Below are positions 51,632 through 60,855 of a stretch of DNA of 64,000 nt, piece after piece. The translations under genes and the position numbers were made by a program. Location: assembly GCA_040384465.1 (NCBI GenBank), contig JAZKJF010000010.1, positions 13,125 through 77,124 on the forward strand, given 5' to 3'. This DNA comes from UBA5078 sp040384465. Lineage in GTDB: Bacteria; Pseudomonadota; Gammaproteobacteria; Pseudomonadales; Pseudohongiellaceae. Every line of letters begins with the position of its first letter. Within the stretch, counting starts at the first letter, position 1. The notes below the pieces were generated by a model, which worked only from the letters and a program-made list of their open reading frames with translations, was not told where the DNA came from and searched no databases.

Positions 51632-52655
51632 AGATAATTTTCCTTCCCGTGCGGGCGTAGTGAAGAATGTCACCTCTGTGGATCGTGCTGCCATCCTGCT
51701 GATGAGCATGGGGGAGAAGGACGCCGCAGAGGTGCTCAAGCAGATGGGCCCGAAAGAAGTGCAGAAGGTGGGCACTGCCATGTCGGCCCTGCGCTCTGTC
51801 AGTCAGGAGAGCGTGCAGACTGTGCTTGGGCAGTTTCTCTCGGAGTGCAGTTCCCAGTCCGGCCTTGGGGTCGGCGCCGAGACCTATATCAAGAACATGC
51901 TGGTGGAAGCGCTGGGTGAAGACCGGGCGCGCGGCCTGCTCGATCGCATTCTGCTCGGGGGCTCCAGCAGTGGCATCAACAGCCTGAAGTGGATGGACCC
52001 GCGCTCCGTCGCCGACGTCATTCGTCACGAGCATCCGCAGATTCAGGCGGTGGTGCTCAGCTATCTCGAAGCAGATCAGTCCGCCAGCATTCTGGCGCAG
52101 TTCCCCGATAAAGTCCGGCTGGAAATTCTGATGCGCGTGGCCTCGCTGGAAAGCGTGCAGCCGGATGCGCTGAAGGAACTCAACACCATTCTCGAAAAAC
52201 AGTTCTCCGGCAAAGGCTCCAACCCGTCGACCAGTATCGGTGGCACCAAGACCGCCGCCGAGATCATGAACAACCTGGAAGGCAGCATCGAAGCGGAATT
52301 GATGGAGGCCATCAAGAGCGTCGACGAAGAGCTGGGTTCACGAATTCAAGACCTCATGTTCGTCTTCGACAATCTGCGTGAAGTCGATGATCGCGGCATT
52401 CAGGCACTGCTGCGGGAAGTCTCCTCCGAGGTGCTGATTCTTGCGCTCAAGGGTGCCGACGATTTCCTCAAGGAGAAAATCTTCGCCAACATGTCCAAGC
52501 GCGCGGCCGAGCTGCTGCGCGACGACCTGGAGGCCAAGGGCCCGGTGCGGATCAGCGAAGTGGAAACGGCGCAGAAAGAGATTCTCGGCATCGCCCGCCG
52601 TATGGCCGATGCCGGCGAGATCCAGCTGGCCGGTGGCGGCGAAGCCATGATCTAA
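51621..52655 (+). CDS. fliG: Flagellar motor switch protein FliG
   Basis: A 344-residue rotor protein that takes the torque. Order: N-terminal FliF-binding helices (RAAILLMSMGEKDAAEVLKQM), the middle domain with EHPQIQAVVLSYL (the EHPQ motif, near residue 135), and the C-terminal torque domain with charged residues in RSSEV-type helix VSSEVLILALKGADDFLKEKIFANMSKRAAELLRDDLEA. The start overlaps fliF by 11 bases. A family A repeat separates it from fliH. Confidence 0.97.
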   Translation: MMPEDNFPSRAGVVKNVTSVDRAAILLMSMGEKDAAEVLKQMGPKEVQKVGTAMSALRSVSQESVQTVLGQFLSECSSQSGLGVGAETYIKNMLVEALGEDRARGLLDRILLGGSSSGINSLKWMDPRSVADVIRHEHPQIQAVVLSYLEADQSASILAQFPDKVRLEILMRVASLESVQPDALKELNTILEKQFSGKGSNPSTSIGGTKTAAEIMNNLEGSIEAELMEAIKSVDEELGSRIQDLMFVFDNLREVDDRGIQALLREVSSEVLILALKGADDFLKEKIFANMSKRAAELLRDDLEAKGPVRISEVETAQKEILGIARRMADAGEIQLAGGGEAMI

Positions 52656-52662
52656 CCCTGAC

Positions 52663-52690
52663 TTGTGGGAGCGAGCCTTGCTCGCGATAA
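52663..52690. repeat. Family A REP-like hairpin between fliG and fliH
   Basis: TTGTGGGAGCGAGCCTTGCTCGCGATAA, one unit with stem GCGAGC/GCTCGC. It interrupts the otherwise tightly packed fliF-fliJ segment. Confidence 0.78.
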
Positions 52691-52735
52691 ATTTTTAAAG
52701 CGCAACTTCGAGCAAAGCCCAAACAGGACACCAAA

Positions 52736-53698
52736 GTGGAAAGACACCTCTTCGACGGCGTAGGCCGTGTGGCACTCAAGGATCTGGCGACGATCCCCGT
52801 GGAAAACTGGCTGCCGCCCGTGATCGATAAAGCGGGACATCTGGTCCAGGCCCAGGTCCGCGAGGACGGCACCCGTCGCGATGCGCGTGGGCAAACGACT
52901 AATGGCCACGCCGCGAGTGCGGCCGCAACGCCGGAAAAATCACGCGCCGAGCGGGTCGACGAAGGCTATCAGGAAGGACTGCAGAAAGGTCGTCAGGAAG
53001 GCCATGCCGAGGGTCGCAAGAGCGGATTCGAGCAGGGACAGAAAGAGGGCCTCGTGCAGGGGGAGCAACAGGGCCTGAAGCGCGCGCAGCAGCAGATCGA
53101 CGCCAAACTGGCCCAGCTCGATGAGCTGATGCTGCACATTTTTCACGCCCTCAATGAACAGGATTACAAGCTGGAGCAGGCGCTGCTCAATCTGGTGACC
53201 GGGGTGGCAAGTGCCGTGATCGGGCGCGAACTGGAGATCAACTCCTCGCATATCCTGCAGGTGGTGCGTGAAGCGCTGGCAGCCTTACCTCCGAGCCGCG
53301 ACAACGTGCGGGTGTTCGTCAACCCGGCCGATGTGGCCTTGCTGGAAGAGGCCCGGGCGCGCAATGGGGACAACTGGCGTGCACTGCCCGATGCGAGCGT
53401 TACCGCAGGCGGTTGCCGTATCGAAACCGAACAGAGTCTGGTGGATTTCACCGTAGAGAGTCGCTTCAAGGCGATGCTCACGCAAGTGCTGAACAAGCAG
53501 TTGACCGGCAAGCCGGCGCTGCTGGAAGTCGAACCCATAGAAGCAGCGCCAGAGCCATTGGTGCCCCGTTTACGCGCTATCACCGCTGACAACGAAGAAC
53601 CCGAGCCTGCGGGTGAACCAGGGCTGATGGATGCCGTGGAGTCACTGCGCGCGGGCATCGTGCCACCCGATTTGCTGGTTGAGATGAGAGAGGATTGA
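52736..53698 (+). CDS. fliH: Flagellar assembly protein FliH
   Basis: Regulator of the export ATPase FliI. It starts with GTG 52736 (AGGA seven bases before) and gives 320 residues, longer than most FliH because of Pro/Glu-rich tails. The centre has the heptad-like Gly repeat typical of FliH (EGYQEGLQKGRQEGHAEGRK, residues 80-110), and the C-terminal domain is FliH/T3SS-stator-like (NLVTGVASAVIGRELEINSS). Transcribed with fliI, two bases away. Confidence 0.93.
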   Translation: MERHLFDGVGRVALKDLATIPVENWLPPVIDKAGHLVQAQVREDGTRRDARGQTTNGHAASAAATPEKSRAERVDEGYQEGLQKGRQEGHAEGRKSGFEQGQKEGLVQGEQQGLKRAQQQIDAKLAQLDELMLHIFHALNEQDYKLEQALLNLVTGVASAVIGRELEINSSHILQVVREALAALPPSRDNVRVFVNPADVALLEEARARNGDNWRALPDASVTAGGCRIETEQSLVDFTVESRFKAMLTQVLNKQLTGKPALLEVEPIEAAPEPLVPRLRAITADNEEPEPAGEPGLMDAVESLRAGIVPPDLLVEMRED

Positions 53699-53699
53699 G

Positions 53700-55184
53700 A
53701 TGTCGGCATCCGAGCACCAGCGACCCGAACACCTGCGGCAAAGTCTTGCCCAGCGCATACGTCACTATCAGCCCCGCCAATCACCCCGTCTGCTGCCCGT
53801 TGTGGAAGGCCGCCTTACTCGCGTCGTCGGGTTGACGCTGGAGGCAGTGGGCTGCAATGTCGTGCTCGGTGGACGTTGCTGCGTCACCGATGGCAGTGGT
53901 CGCGAGATCGAGACAGAAGTGGTGGGCTTCGACGGTCCCCGCATCTATTTGATGCCGCTATGCAGCATCGAGGGTTTGCAACCCGGCGCCAAAGTCATTC
54001 CCATTCAGGGCGGGCAGGAATTGACCGTCGGTACAGAGTTGCTGGGCCGCGTCCTCAATGGCCTCGGGCAGCCGCTGGATGGCCGTGGACCGGTGCCCAT
54101 GCACACGGTGGCCGAGGGCACATCTACCGCAGCTCCCACCATCAACCCCCTGCAGCGTCAACCCATTCGCAAACCCCTGGATGTCGGTATCGCCGCCATC
54201 AACGCCTTGTTGACGGTGGGGCGTGGTCAGCGTCTGGGCTTGTTCGCGGGCAGCGGCGTCGGCAAGAGCGTGCTGCTGGGCATGATGACGCAGTTCACCA
54301 CGGCGGATGTGATCGTCGTTGGTCTGATCGGCGAACGGGGCCGCGAGGTGAAAGAGTTCATCGACGAGATTCTTGGCGAAGCGGGTCTGCAGCGTGCGGT
54401 GGTCGTGGCCTCGCCAGCGGATGATTCACCGCTGCTGCGACTGCGGGCGGCGGTGCTGACGACACGCATAGCCGAGGGTTTTCGCGATCAGGGCAAAGAT
54501 GTATTGATGCTGATGGATTCGCTGACCCGCTATGCCATGGCGCAGCGTGAAATTGCGCTGGCCATTGGCGAACCCCCCGCGACCAAGGGCTATCCGCCTT
54601 CGGTGTTTGCCAAGCTGCCTGCGCTGGTCGAACGCGCGGGCAACGCCGCTGCAGGGCAGGGCTCGATCACCGCGTTCTACACCGTGCTGACCGAAGGCGA
54701 CGATCAGCAGGACCCGGTGGCAGACTCCGCGCGGGCGATTCTGGACGGGCATATCGTGCTGTCCCGGCGTCTCGCCGAAGAAGGGCATTACCCCGCCATC
54801 GATATCGAAGCCTCCATCAGCCGGGTCATGCCGTCCGTGGTGACTCCGGATCATTTTGCGAAGATGCAGCTGTTCCGCCGCATCTATTCGCGCTACCAGC
54901 AGAACCGTGACCTCATCAGCGTCGGCGCTTACGTGGCCGGTTCGGACAAGGATATCGACTTTGCCATCGAGCGCTTCCCGCATCTGCGCCAGTTCATGCA
55001 GCAGGGCTTGAAGGAGAAAGTGCCGTATGAAGAAGCACTGGCGAAGCTGGGCAAAGTCGTGATTCCGGCGGCGCGCGCGGCGGCCCAGGGCACCACCAAC
55101 GTGACACAGATGCAGGCCCGCACGCTGAGTCACGGCCAGTCCATTCCCACCACACGGCCCGCTGGCGCCACAGGCGCTAGCTGA
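53700..55184 (+). CDS. fliI: Flagellum-specific export ATPase FliI
   Basis: ATPase of the flagellar type III export gate, related to the F1 beta subunit. The 494-residue product has Walker A GLFAGSGVGKSVLLG near residue 180, Walker B VLMLMDSLTRYAMAQRE near 260, and the conserved VLTEGDDQQDPVAD near 340. The N-terminus holds the FliH-binding helix (LRQSLAQRIRHY). It begins one base after fliH stops and overlaps fliJ (TGATG). Confidence 0.96.
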   Translation: MSASEHQRPEHLRQSLAQRIRHYQPRQSPRLLPVVEGRLTRVVGLTLEAVGCNVVLGGRCCVTDGSGREIETEVVGFDGPRIYLMPLCSIEGLQPGAKVIPIQGGQELTVGTELLGRVLNGLGQPLDGRGPVPMHTVAEGTSTAAPTINPLQRQPIRKPLDVGIAAINALLTVGRGQRLGLFAGSGVGKSVLLGMMTQFTTADVIVVGLIGERGREVKEFIDEILGEAGLQRAVVVASPADDSPLLRLRAAVLTTRIAEGFRDQGKDVLMLMDSLTRYAMAQREIALAIGEPPATKGYPPSVFAKLPALVERAGNAAAGQGSITAFYTVLTEGDDQQDPVADSARAILDGHIVLSRRLAEEGHYPAIDIEASISRVMPSVVTPDHFAKMQLFRRIYSRYQQNRDLISVGAYVAGSDKDIDFAIERFPHLRQFMQQGLKEKVPYEEALAKLGKVVIPAARAAAQGTTNVTQMQARTLSHGQSIPTTRPAGATGAS

Positions 55185-55630
55185 TGAAACGCTCCCAGCG
55201 GCTGGCCGTGGTCGTCGCGCTGGCGGCGCGCAAGGCCGAGGAAGCAGCCAGAGCGCTGGCCTATATTCAGCAACGCCTGCTCGCGGACCAGAAGCAACAG
55301 GAACAGCTTGAGCAGTACCTGGTCGAGTACCGTGGTTCGCTGCAGACCCAGGGACAGCAGGGTCTGAGTGCCCAGCAATTCCGCGTCTTCATCAATTTCA
55401 GCCAGAACGTCGAGCGCGCGATTGAGCAGCAAAAGCAGCAGGTCGCGACAGTGCTGCGGCAGGTCGAGCAGATCCGTCGCCATTGGCATAAGCTGGATGC
55501 TCGGCAGCAGGGGCTGGAGAAACTGCTTGCCCGCATCCTGCTGGAAGAGAGTGCCGCACAGGATCGCATCGCCCAGAAAGAACAGGACGAGTTTGCCGGT
55601 CGTTGGCGTGGTAAGTCACCGTGGAGGTAG
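55184..55630 (+). CDS. fliJ: Flagellar export protein FliJ
   Basis: A 148-residue, almost entirely coiled-coil protein that sits in the FliI ring and engages FlhA. It is rich in Gln, Arg and Glu and contains long heptads, such as FINFSQNVERAIEQQ and ALAYIQQRLLADQKQQEQLEQYL, with no other domain. Length is normal. Its ATG overlaps the fliI stop. A hairpin (CGTCA/TGACG with GGGG/CCCC, 55631-55674) follows and may attenuate transcription before the TerC-family gene. Confidence 0.9.
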   Translation: MKRSQRLAVVVALAARKAEEAARALAYIQQRLLADQKQQEQLEQYLVEYRGSLQTQGQQGLSAQQFRVFINFSQNVERAIEQQKQQVATVLRQVEQIRRHWHKLDARQQGLEKLLARILLEESAAQDRIAQKEQDEFAGRWRGKSPWR

Positions 55631-55717
55631 CGTCAACGGGGGGAGCGTTAGTCTGTTCTGCCCCGCCGCTGACGTGGGTTGTTGTACAAAATACCCCTCT
55701 CTGAGGTGAATTTCTGA

Positions 55718-55746
55718 TTGAAAACCCGCCCGTGCTTCACTACTCT
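55718..55746 (+). promoter_or_regulatory. Possible sigma70 promoter of the TerC-family gene
   Basis: TTGAAA at 55718-55723 and TACTCT at 55741-55746 are 17 bases apart, 54 bases before the ATG. The match to -35/-10 is moderate. It would allow expression independent of the flagellar operon. Confidence 0.4.
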
Positions 55747-55799
55747 GGGCGCGCATTGTTACTTCACTCCCCGATAATTGTTACCGAGATACACTTGTC

Positions 55800-56630
55800 A
55801 TGACGGAATACCTGATATCGCTTGCCCTGAGTCCTACAGCCTGGATTGCACTCGCCACGCTGATCGCCATGGAGGTTGTACTGGGCATCGACAACCTGAT
55901 TTTCATCTCCATCCTGACCAATAAACTCCCCGCACAGTCACGCCGCAGAACCCGCCGCATCGGCATTTCTGCCGCATTAGTCATGCGTCTGCTGTTGTTG
56001 AGCACTGTCGCTTTCATCGTGCAGCTGACCGAACCTCTCTTCGATATTTTTGGCGAACCGATGTCCTGGCGAGACATCATTCTCATCGCCGGTGGTCTGT
56101 TTCTGGTGTGGAAAGCGACCCACGAAATCCATCACAGCGTTGATCCCGATCCCATCGACGAAGAGGCCAAATTGAAGGTTGCTGTGGTTACCGGCGGTGT
56201 TGCGGCGATATTTCAGATTCTGCTGCTGGACCTGGTGTTTTCCATCGACAGTATCGTGACTGCAGTCGGCATGACCGAGCATCTGCCGATCATGATCATC
56301 GCGGTACTGGTTGCCGTGGGCGTGATGATGTTTGCTGCCGATCCGCTGGCTGACTTCATCGCTCGCAACCCCACCATCGTTATGCTGGCGCTGGGCTTCC
56401 TGTTGATGATCGGCACCACGCTGATCGCCGAAGGCTTTGGAGTGCACGTGCCCAAAGGTTACATCTACGCGTCGATGGCGTTCTCTGCAGGCATCGAAAT
56501 TCTCAACATGTTCCACCGCGAAGCAGTCCGCAAACGCAACGAGAAGCAGGAGCGCCGTCTGGCCGCTGCTGCTGCCGCAGCAGCTCAGGAATCTGCAGTG
56601 CCCTCTGCTGACGAGAAAGCCAGTACCTAA
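55800..56630 (+). CDS. TerC/YgdQ-family inner-membrane protein
   Basis: A 276-residue integral membrane protein with about seven helices. The family signatures are EVVLGIDNLIFISILTNKLP near residues 22-42 and LDLVFSIDSIVTAVGMTEHL near 140-160, each with acidic residues inside a helix; HVPKGYIYASMAFSAGIEILN closes it. It is close to E. coli YgdQ in layout. TerC-like proteins are linked to metal (often manganese) export or tellurite resistance. It stands between fliJ and fliK and has no known flagellar role, so it is an insertion into the flagellar gene order. The last 30 residues are Ala/Glu-rich and cytoplasmic. Confidence 0.88.
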   Translation: MTEYLISLALSPTAWIALATLIAMEVVLGIDNLIFISILTNKLPAQSRRRTRRIGISAALVMRLLLLSTVAFIVQLTEPLFDIFGEPMSWRDIILIAGGLFLVWKATHEIHHSVDPDPIDEEAKLKVAVVTGGVAAIFQILLLDLVFSIDSIVTAVGMTEHLPIMIIAVLVAVGVMMFAADPLADFIARNPTIVMLALGFLLMIGTTLIAEGFGVHVPKGYIYASMAFSAGIEILNMFHREAVRKRNEKQERRLAAAAAAAAQESAVPSADEKAST

Positions 56631-56680
56631 TTCGGGGGTGGTCCGCACGACTGCCCTTCATCCGCTCCATGAAAACAGAT

Positions 56681-56696
56681 TGGCAGGCTTATTGCT
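56681..56696 (+). promoter_or_regulatory. Sigma54 promoter upstream of fliK
   Basis: TGGCAG-GCTTA-TTGCT fits the -24/-12 consensus with one change. It is 62 bases before the fliK ATG, so the genes from fliK onward can be transcribed separately from the fleSR-fliEFGHIJ block, as expected after the TerC-family insertion. Confidence 0.75.
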
Positions 56697-56757
56697 CCAG
56701 GCATGGTAAGACACATGCCTGTACCCGCTCCCGAGGTCAGGCGGCGGAGATAGCAGC

Positions 56758-58728
56758 ATGGCCCAATCCAACATCCTTCTTGCTTTGAACACCACGCCGA
56801 CAGCGCGCTCGGCCACTCCTTCAACTTCCTCTCAGCAGGACGGCAAGCGTCGTGTGGAAAACCACGAGCCCGCGTCCAGCAAGGCCGAGACGGCAGCCCG
56901 GCACGAGCGCGAGCCGGAGCAGACCCGCGACACCCCCTTCGAGCGGGTGTTGCAGGATGGGATGCAGGAGCGGTCAAAGAAGCAGTCAGAGAAGCAGCAG
57001 CCCGAGACTCCTGTGGATACCGCATCAACCCGGGAGTCCACACCCACGGGTCTGTTCAGCGGAAATCCTCTGCCGCTTGCAGGTCAGAGCTTGCCGCCGG
57101 TCGCCGCTGCGGCAGCCGGGGAATTCTCGCTGGGGGTGTTCGACACTTCCGCCAACAGTGGCACCGCGAACGCACTGTCGGAAGCCTTTGCCGGGCAGAC
57201 CACTGCTGTTACTTCTGGGCCGTTAGCGGAGACAATGCCAGCCATGGCGTCAAACTCCTTGTTCGCATCCTCGTCAGCGCAACCCTCACTCTTTGATCTG
57301 GACGGGCCTGAGCCGAGCCTCTTCGCTTCCGCGCAGGGCCAGACCAGCCTGCTGCAGATGGCGCAGAGTCCGGCGGCAACGGCTGTACTCCCGGAGAGCG
57401 GTCTGGTGGGTGCGGCCAATGACGCCTCTGTTGCCAGTGCTCCGGGTTTTTCATTCGCGCAGACAAATGGGGCGGCCGCTGTCATCCCGGGCTTGATGAC
57501 GGGTGCGGCACAATCGGCTGGCCAACAGGCTGCTCAGCAGCTTGGACCTCAACCAGCCCCTCAACACATTGAACTGCAGCAAGCCACACCAGTGACAGCA
57601 TCCGGCACGGTGTCAGCGGCGGAGCCCTTGCAGCAACTCCCGACAGCCATCACTGGCGCGAACGGCGCGATGCTGACGCAATCGTCACCCTCGGCTTCTG
57701 AAGGCATGTCTCTTGATGACGTCACAGGCGCACTTGCACAGGCCGCTGCTGCCAATGCCAGCGCCGCTGTGCCAGAGGCAGAGGCTCTTGATCCGGCGCT
57801 CATCGCCACCACGCAGACGGCGACTGAGACGGTGTCCACTCAGGAGCAATCCACCGGCATTGCCTGGCAACTGGACGCGGCAGAACGCGCACGGGCCTGG
57901 CGCGGCCTCTCGTCGCTTGAGTCTGTGGTTGGTCAGGGGCAGGGAGTGCGCCATGAATTCTCCGTTAACAGCACAACAGGAGCCGGGCAGGGCGGGCAAC
58001 TCCAGCAGTTTGCCGAAGCGCTGCGACAAGCGGGCAGTGGTGGCGACGCTGGGCTGGCGTCTGCTGGTTTCTCATCGACTATCTCGACGGGCTCACAGTC
58101 CGGATCAGCTTCCGCTACCTTGCTGAGCGCTGACCGTGGTACGAGTACATTCAATGCCGGTTCTGGAGGTAGCGACCCGCTCAATCAGACCTCACAGGCC
58201 TGGCGCACGGACTCCACTATCACGGGCGCCCCGGCGACCGGAGCCAGAGGCGCGGCGGGGACGCTGGGGTTCATGCAGAATATGCAGGGCATGCAGGCTT
58301 CTTCGTTTGGGCAGCCATTGGGAGCGGCATTTGGAGAGAGCGAATGGGCTGAGAGCGTCACGCGGCGTGTGGCATTGATGGCTGGGGAGAAAGTCAGCTC
58401 GGCGCAGATCGAACTGGACCCACCTGAGCTGGGAGCAATGACCGTACGGATCAGCGTCACCGGTGACCAGGCCAATGTGAGTTTCACCAGTGCTCACGCG
58501 CAGGTGCGCGAGGCGTTGGAGCAGACCTTCACGCGTCTGCAGGACATGCTGGGTCAGCAGGGGCTGCAACTGGCGGATGCGCAAGTCTCCGATCAACCGG
58601 CCGCGCGGCAGCAGCAGGGTGAGGGGCGTGGTGGGCAGGGTGGTTCATTTGCCGATGAGAACAACGCGGGGCCGGTGACCATGCAATCGGTAAAGGCCCC
58701 GACTGGCCTGGTCGACTATTACGCGTGA
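56758..58728 (+). CDS. fliK: Flagellar hook-length control protein FliK
   Basis: A 656-residue secreted ruler protein. The first 530 residues are low complexity, rich in Ala, Ser, Gln and Gly, without cysteine-rich or enzymatic motifs. The C-terminal Flg_hook domain (about 535-640) is clear: RVALMAGEKVSSAQIELDPP, LGAMTVRISVTGDQANVSFT, QVREALEQTFTRLQDML and GLQLADAQVSD. The domain switches export specificity through FlhB; the long N-terminus measures hook length. A family B element follows directly after the stop. Confidence 0.93.
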   Translation: MAQSNILLALNTTPTARSATPSTSSQQDGKRRVENHEPASSKAETAARHEREPEQTRDTPFERVLQDGMQERSKKQSEKQQPETPVDTASTRESTPTGLFSGNPLPLAGQSLPPVAAAAAGEFSLGVFDTSANSGTANALSEAFAGQTTAVTSGPLAETMPAMASNSLFASSSAQPSLFDLDGPEPSLFASAQGQTSLLQMAQSPAATAVLPESGLVGAANDASVASAPGFSFAQTNGAAAVIPGLMTGAAQSAGQQAAQQLGPQPAPQHIELQQATPVTASGTVSAAEPLQQLPTAITGANGAMLTQSSPSASEGMSLDDVTGALAQAAAANASAAVPEAEALDPALIATTQTATETVSTQEQSTGIAWQLDAAERARAWRGLSSLESVVGQGQGVRHEFSVNSTTGAGQGGQLQQFAEALRQAGSGGDAGLASAGFSSTISTGSQSGSASATLLSADRGTSTFNAGSGGSDPLNQTSQAWRTDSTITGAPATGARGAAGTLGFMQNMQGMQASSFGQPLGAAFGESEWAESVTRRVALMAGEKVSSAQIELDPPELGAMTVRISVTGDQANVSFTSAHAQVREALEQTFTRLQDMLGQQGLQLADAQVSDQPAARQQQGEGRGGQGGSFADENNAGPVTMQSVKAPTGLVDYYA

Positions 58729-58737
58729 TGGTGTGAA

Positions 58738-58949
58738 ACGCGCTGGTGTCAGTTATTTGTCGCCTTGATTTGGTGGTGGTTTGGTGCCGAGCCTTGGCGG
58801 GAGGGGTGGCGCATGCGGGACACGCCCGTGAACCCATCCATGGGGGCTCGGGTGCCGCCATCCCTGGCGGNNNNNNNNNNTGCGCCACCCCACCCACCGC
58901 GCTCTACCCATGTGCCACGTCAGGCGACGAATAGCTGACACCAGCGCGT
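58738..58949. repeat. Family B inverted-repeat element, copy 3, with assembly gap
   Basis: Outer arms ACGCGCTGGTGTCAG (58738-58752) and CTGACACCAGCGCGT (58935-58949) are exact complements and the pairing continues inward with a few mismatches (TTATTTGTCGCC against GGCGACGAATAG). Inner arms carry GGGGTGGCGCA/TGCGCCACCCC. The core begins ACGCCCGTGAACCCATCC and reaches GCCGCCATCCCTGGCGG, then ten N (58871-58880) in place of the rest of the core. It is the largest copy. Confidence 0.85.
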
Positions 58950-59030
58950 CTGCTGTTGGGTGGCAGGAGTGCGGACTCTGCTCTCCGCCACAACAGTGAG
59001 AGGGTTTACAGAATCTTGGCACAGTACGCC

Positions 59031-59152
59031 GGAGTCAGGGTTTGAGGGGGTGGCAGTGCGGACCGTGTGCCGCCAAGGATGGCGGCACCCGAGCCCTACA
59101 TGGACGTATTCACGGGCGTGTCCGCTCTGCCACCCTCTCAAACCCTGACTCC
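59031..59152. repeat. Family B inverted-repeat element, copy 4 (opposite orientation)
   Basis: Arms of 33 bases (59031-59063 and 59120-59152) pair at 31 positions; the left starts GGAGTCAGGGTTTGAGGGG and the right ends CCTCTCAAACCCTGACTCC. The core read on the minus strand is ACGCCCGTGAATACGTCC, GGGCTCGG, then hairpin GTGCCGCC/GGCGGCAC. It faces copy 3, as copies 1 and 2 face each other. It ends 39 bases before the sigma54 promoter of fliL. Confidence 0.9.
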
Positions 59153-59191
59153 ACCACTGACCCAGCACCTAAGAAACAAAACCCCCATCAC

Positions 59192-59207
59192 TGGCACACC
59201 CTTTGCT
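59192..59207 (+). promoter_or_regulatory. Sigma54 promoter of fliL
   Basis: TGGCAC-ACCCT-TTGCT, an excellent -24/-12 match, 37 bases before the fliL ATG. The fliLMNOPQR operon is a known FleR/FlrC target class in polar flagellates. Confidence 0.85.
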
Positions 59208-59244
59208 ACTCCCCCGGTAAGAACTATTTTTTGACGGTGGAGAT

Positions 59245-59796
59245 ATGGCAGCAAACGACAAACCCGATAATGACAGCGCGCAGACCCCAGCCGCTGTGCC
59301 CAAGAAAAGCAAGAAACCCCTGATCATTGCCGTGGCCGCCGTCCTCGTGCTCGCCCTTGGCGGCGCCGGTGCCTGGTTCTTCCTGTTGCAACCGGCCCCT
59401 GCCGCCGACGCTGCCGCTGCCGAAGGCGGCGAAGCCCATGCTGAAACCGTCGCCGAGCGCGTTGATCCCGACGCTCCTGTTGAATATCTGAAACTGGAAC
59501 CCGCGTTCATCATCAACTTCCCCTATCAGGGCCGCCAGCGCTTCCTGCAGGCCAGCCTCACCGTCATGTCACGCGACCCCGGTGGTCTCGCGGCGGTGGT
59601 GGAGCACATGCCCGCTATTCGCCACAACCTCATCAGCCTGTTCAGCGCCCAGATGCTGACGGTAGCGGAATCCCCAGCGTCCGGTATCGAACCCTTGCGG
59701 CAGATGGTGACCCGTGAAGTGCAGGACGTCCTGATTCGTGAATACGGCAGCGAAGGCATTGAGGAGGTCTTGTTCGAGTCCTTTGTCATGCAATAG
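59245..59796 (+). CDS. fliL: Flagellar basal-body protein FliL
   Basis: Inner-membrane protein that helps stator function. The 183-residue product has a charged cytoplasmic start, one helix near residues 28-50 (PLIIAVAAVLVLALGGAGAWFFLL), a short Ala/Glu linker, and the periplasmic domain (YLKLEPAFIINFPYQGRQRFLQASLTVMSRD) ending with FESFVMQ. The start has GGTGGAG just upstream. First gene of the fliL-fliR operon. Confidence 0.93.
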   Translation: MAANDKPDNDSAQTPAAVPKKSKKPLIIAVAAVLVLALGGAGAWFFLLQPAPAADAAAAEGGEAHAETVAERVDPDAPVEYLKLEPAFIINFPYQGRQRFLQASLTVMSRDPGGLAAVVEHMPAIRHNLISLFSAQMLTVAESPASGIEPLRQMVTREVQDVLIREYGSEGIEEVLFESFVMQ

Positions 59797-59853
59797 CAAA
59801 CAGAATGGCGATTTGATGTCCTCCTCAAGAACCGCAATGAAACGGTGAAGACC

Positions 59854-60855
59854 ATGCAAGACCTGTTATCACAAGACGAGATTGATGCGCTGCTGCACGG
59901 CGTGGACGACGGCAATGTCGAAGTCGATATGGATGTCGATGCCCTGGGGGTCAGGTCATACGATCTGACCAGCCAGGACCGCATTGTGCGCGGCCGTATG
60001 CCGACGCTGGAGATGATCAACGAGCGCTTTGCCCGCTACACGCGCATCAGTCTTTTCAACCTGCTGCGCCGCAGTGCGGATGTGTCCATCGGCGGTGTGC
60101 AGATCAGCAAGTTCGGTGAATACCTGCACACGCTCTACGTGCCGACCAGTCTCAACCTCGTCAAGTTTCGTCCTCTGCGTGGCACGGCACTGTTCGTGCT
60201 GGACGCCAAGCTGGTGTTCAAGCTGGTGGACAACTTCTTCGGCGGCGATGGCCGTCACGCCAAGATCGAAGGCCGCGAATTTACGCCGACCGAATTGCGC
60301 GTTGTGCAGATGGTGCTGAATCAGGCTTTCGTGGATCTCGCCGAAGCCTGGCGCAATGTGTACAAACTCGAATTCGATCACCTGCGCTCCGAGGTCAATC
60401 CGTCGATGGCGAACATCGTCAGCCCCAGCGAAGTAGTGGTGATCAGCACGTTTCATATCGAACTCGACGGCGGTGGCGGTGACATTCACATCACCATGCC
60501 TTACGCGATGATTGAACCGATCCGCGAGTTGCTCGATGCCGGTATGCAGAGCGACGTGGACGAACACGACGAGCGTTGGGGTAAGGCACTGCGTGAAGAC
60601 ATCATGGATGCCAGTGTCGAGTTCGGCTGCAACATCTTCAATAAGGAAATCACGTTGCGTGACGTGGTGGATCTGGAGGCTGGTGACGTGATTCCGGTGG
60701 ACATGCCGGATACGGTGGTGCTGCGCGCCAACGGAGTGCCCATGTTCCACACTCACCTCGGTATCTCGAATGGCAATCTCGCGCTGAAAATTCACAGCGT
60801 TTACCGAAACAAGAATCAAGTATTGATCAACAAGGGGAAGCAGCATGGCGGATGA
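59854..60855 (+). CDS. fliM: Flagellar motor switch protein FliM
   Basis: Binds CheY-P and sets rotation direction. ATG 59854 is preferred over the GTG three codons upstream because GGTGAAG precedes it and the product then begins MQDLLSQDEIDALL, the CheY-binding N-terminal peptide (LSQDEIDALL). The middle CheC-like domain (LFNLLRRSADVSIGG, KFGEYLHTLYVPTSLNLV) and the C-terminal SpoA domain (VVDLEAGDVIPVDMPDTVVL) are complete at 333 residues. It overlaps fliN by 11 bases. Confidence 0.96.
   Translation: MQDLLSQDEIDALLHGVDDGNVEVDMDVDALGVRSYDLTSQDRIVRGRMPTLEMINERFARYTRISLFNLLRRSADVSIGGVQISKFGEYLHTLYVPTSLNLVKFRPLRGTALFVLDAKLVFKLVDNFFGGDGRHAKIEGREFTPTELRVVQMVLNQAFVDLAEAWRNVYKLEFDHLRSEVNPSMANIVSPSEVVVISTFHIELDGGGGDIHITMPYAMIEPIRELLDAGMQSDVDEHDERWGKALREDIMDASVEFGCNIFNKEITLRDVVDLEAGDVIPVDMPDTVVLRANGVPMFHTHLGISNGNLALKIHSVYRNKNQVLINKGKQHGG

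Noticed and set aside
58738..59152. Insertion sequence or MITE with fixed terminal repeats
   Set aside because: Arms differ completely between copies and no target-site duplication is evident, so standard IS or MITE definitions do not fit.
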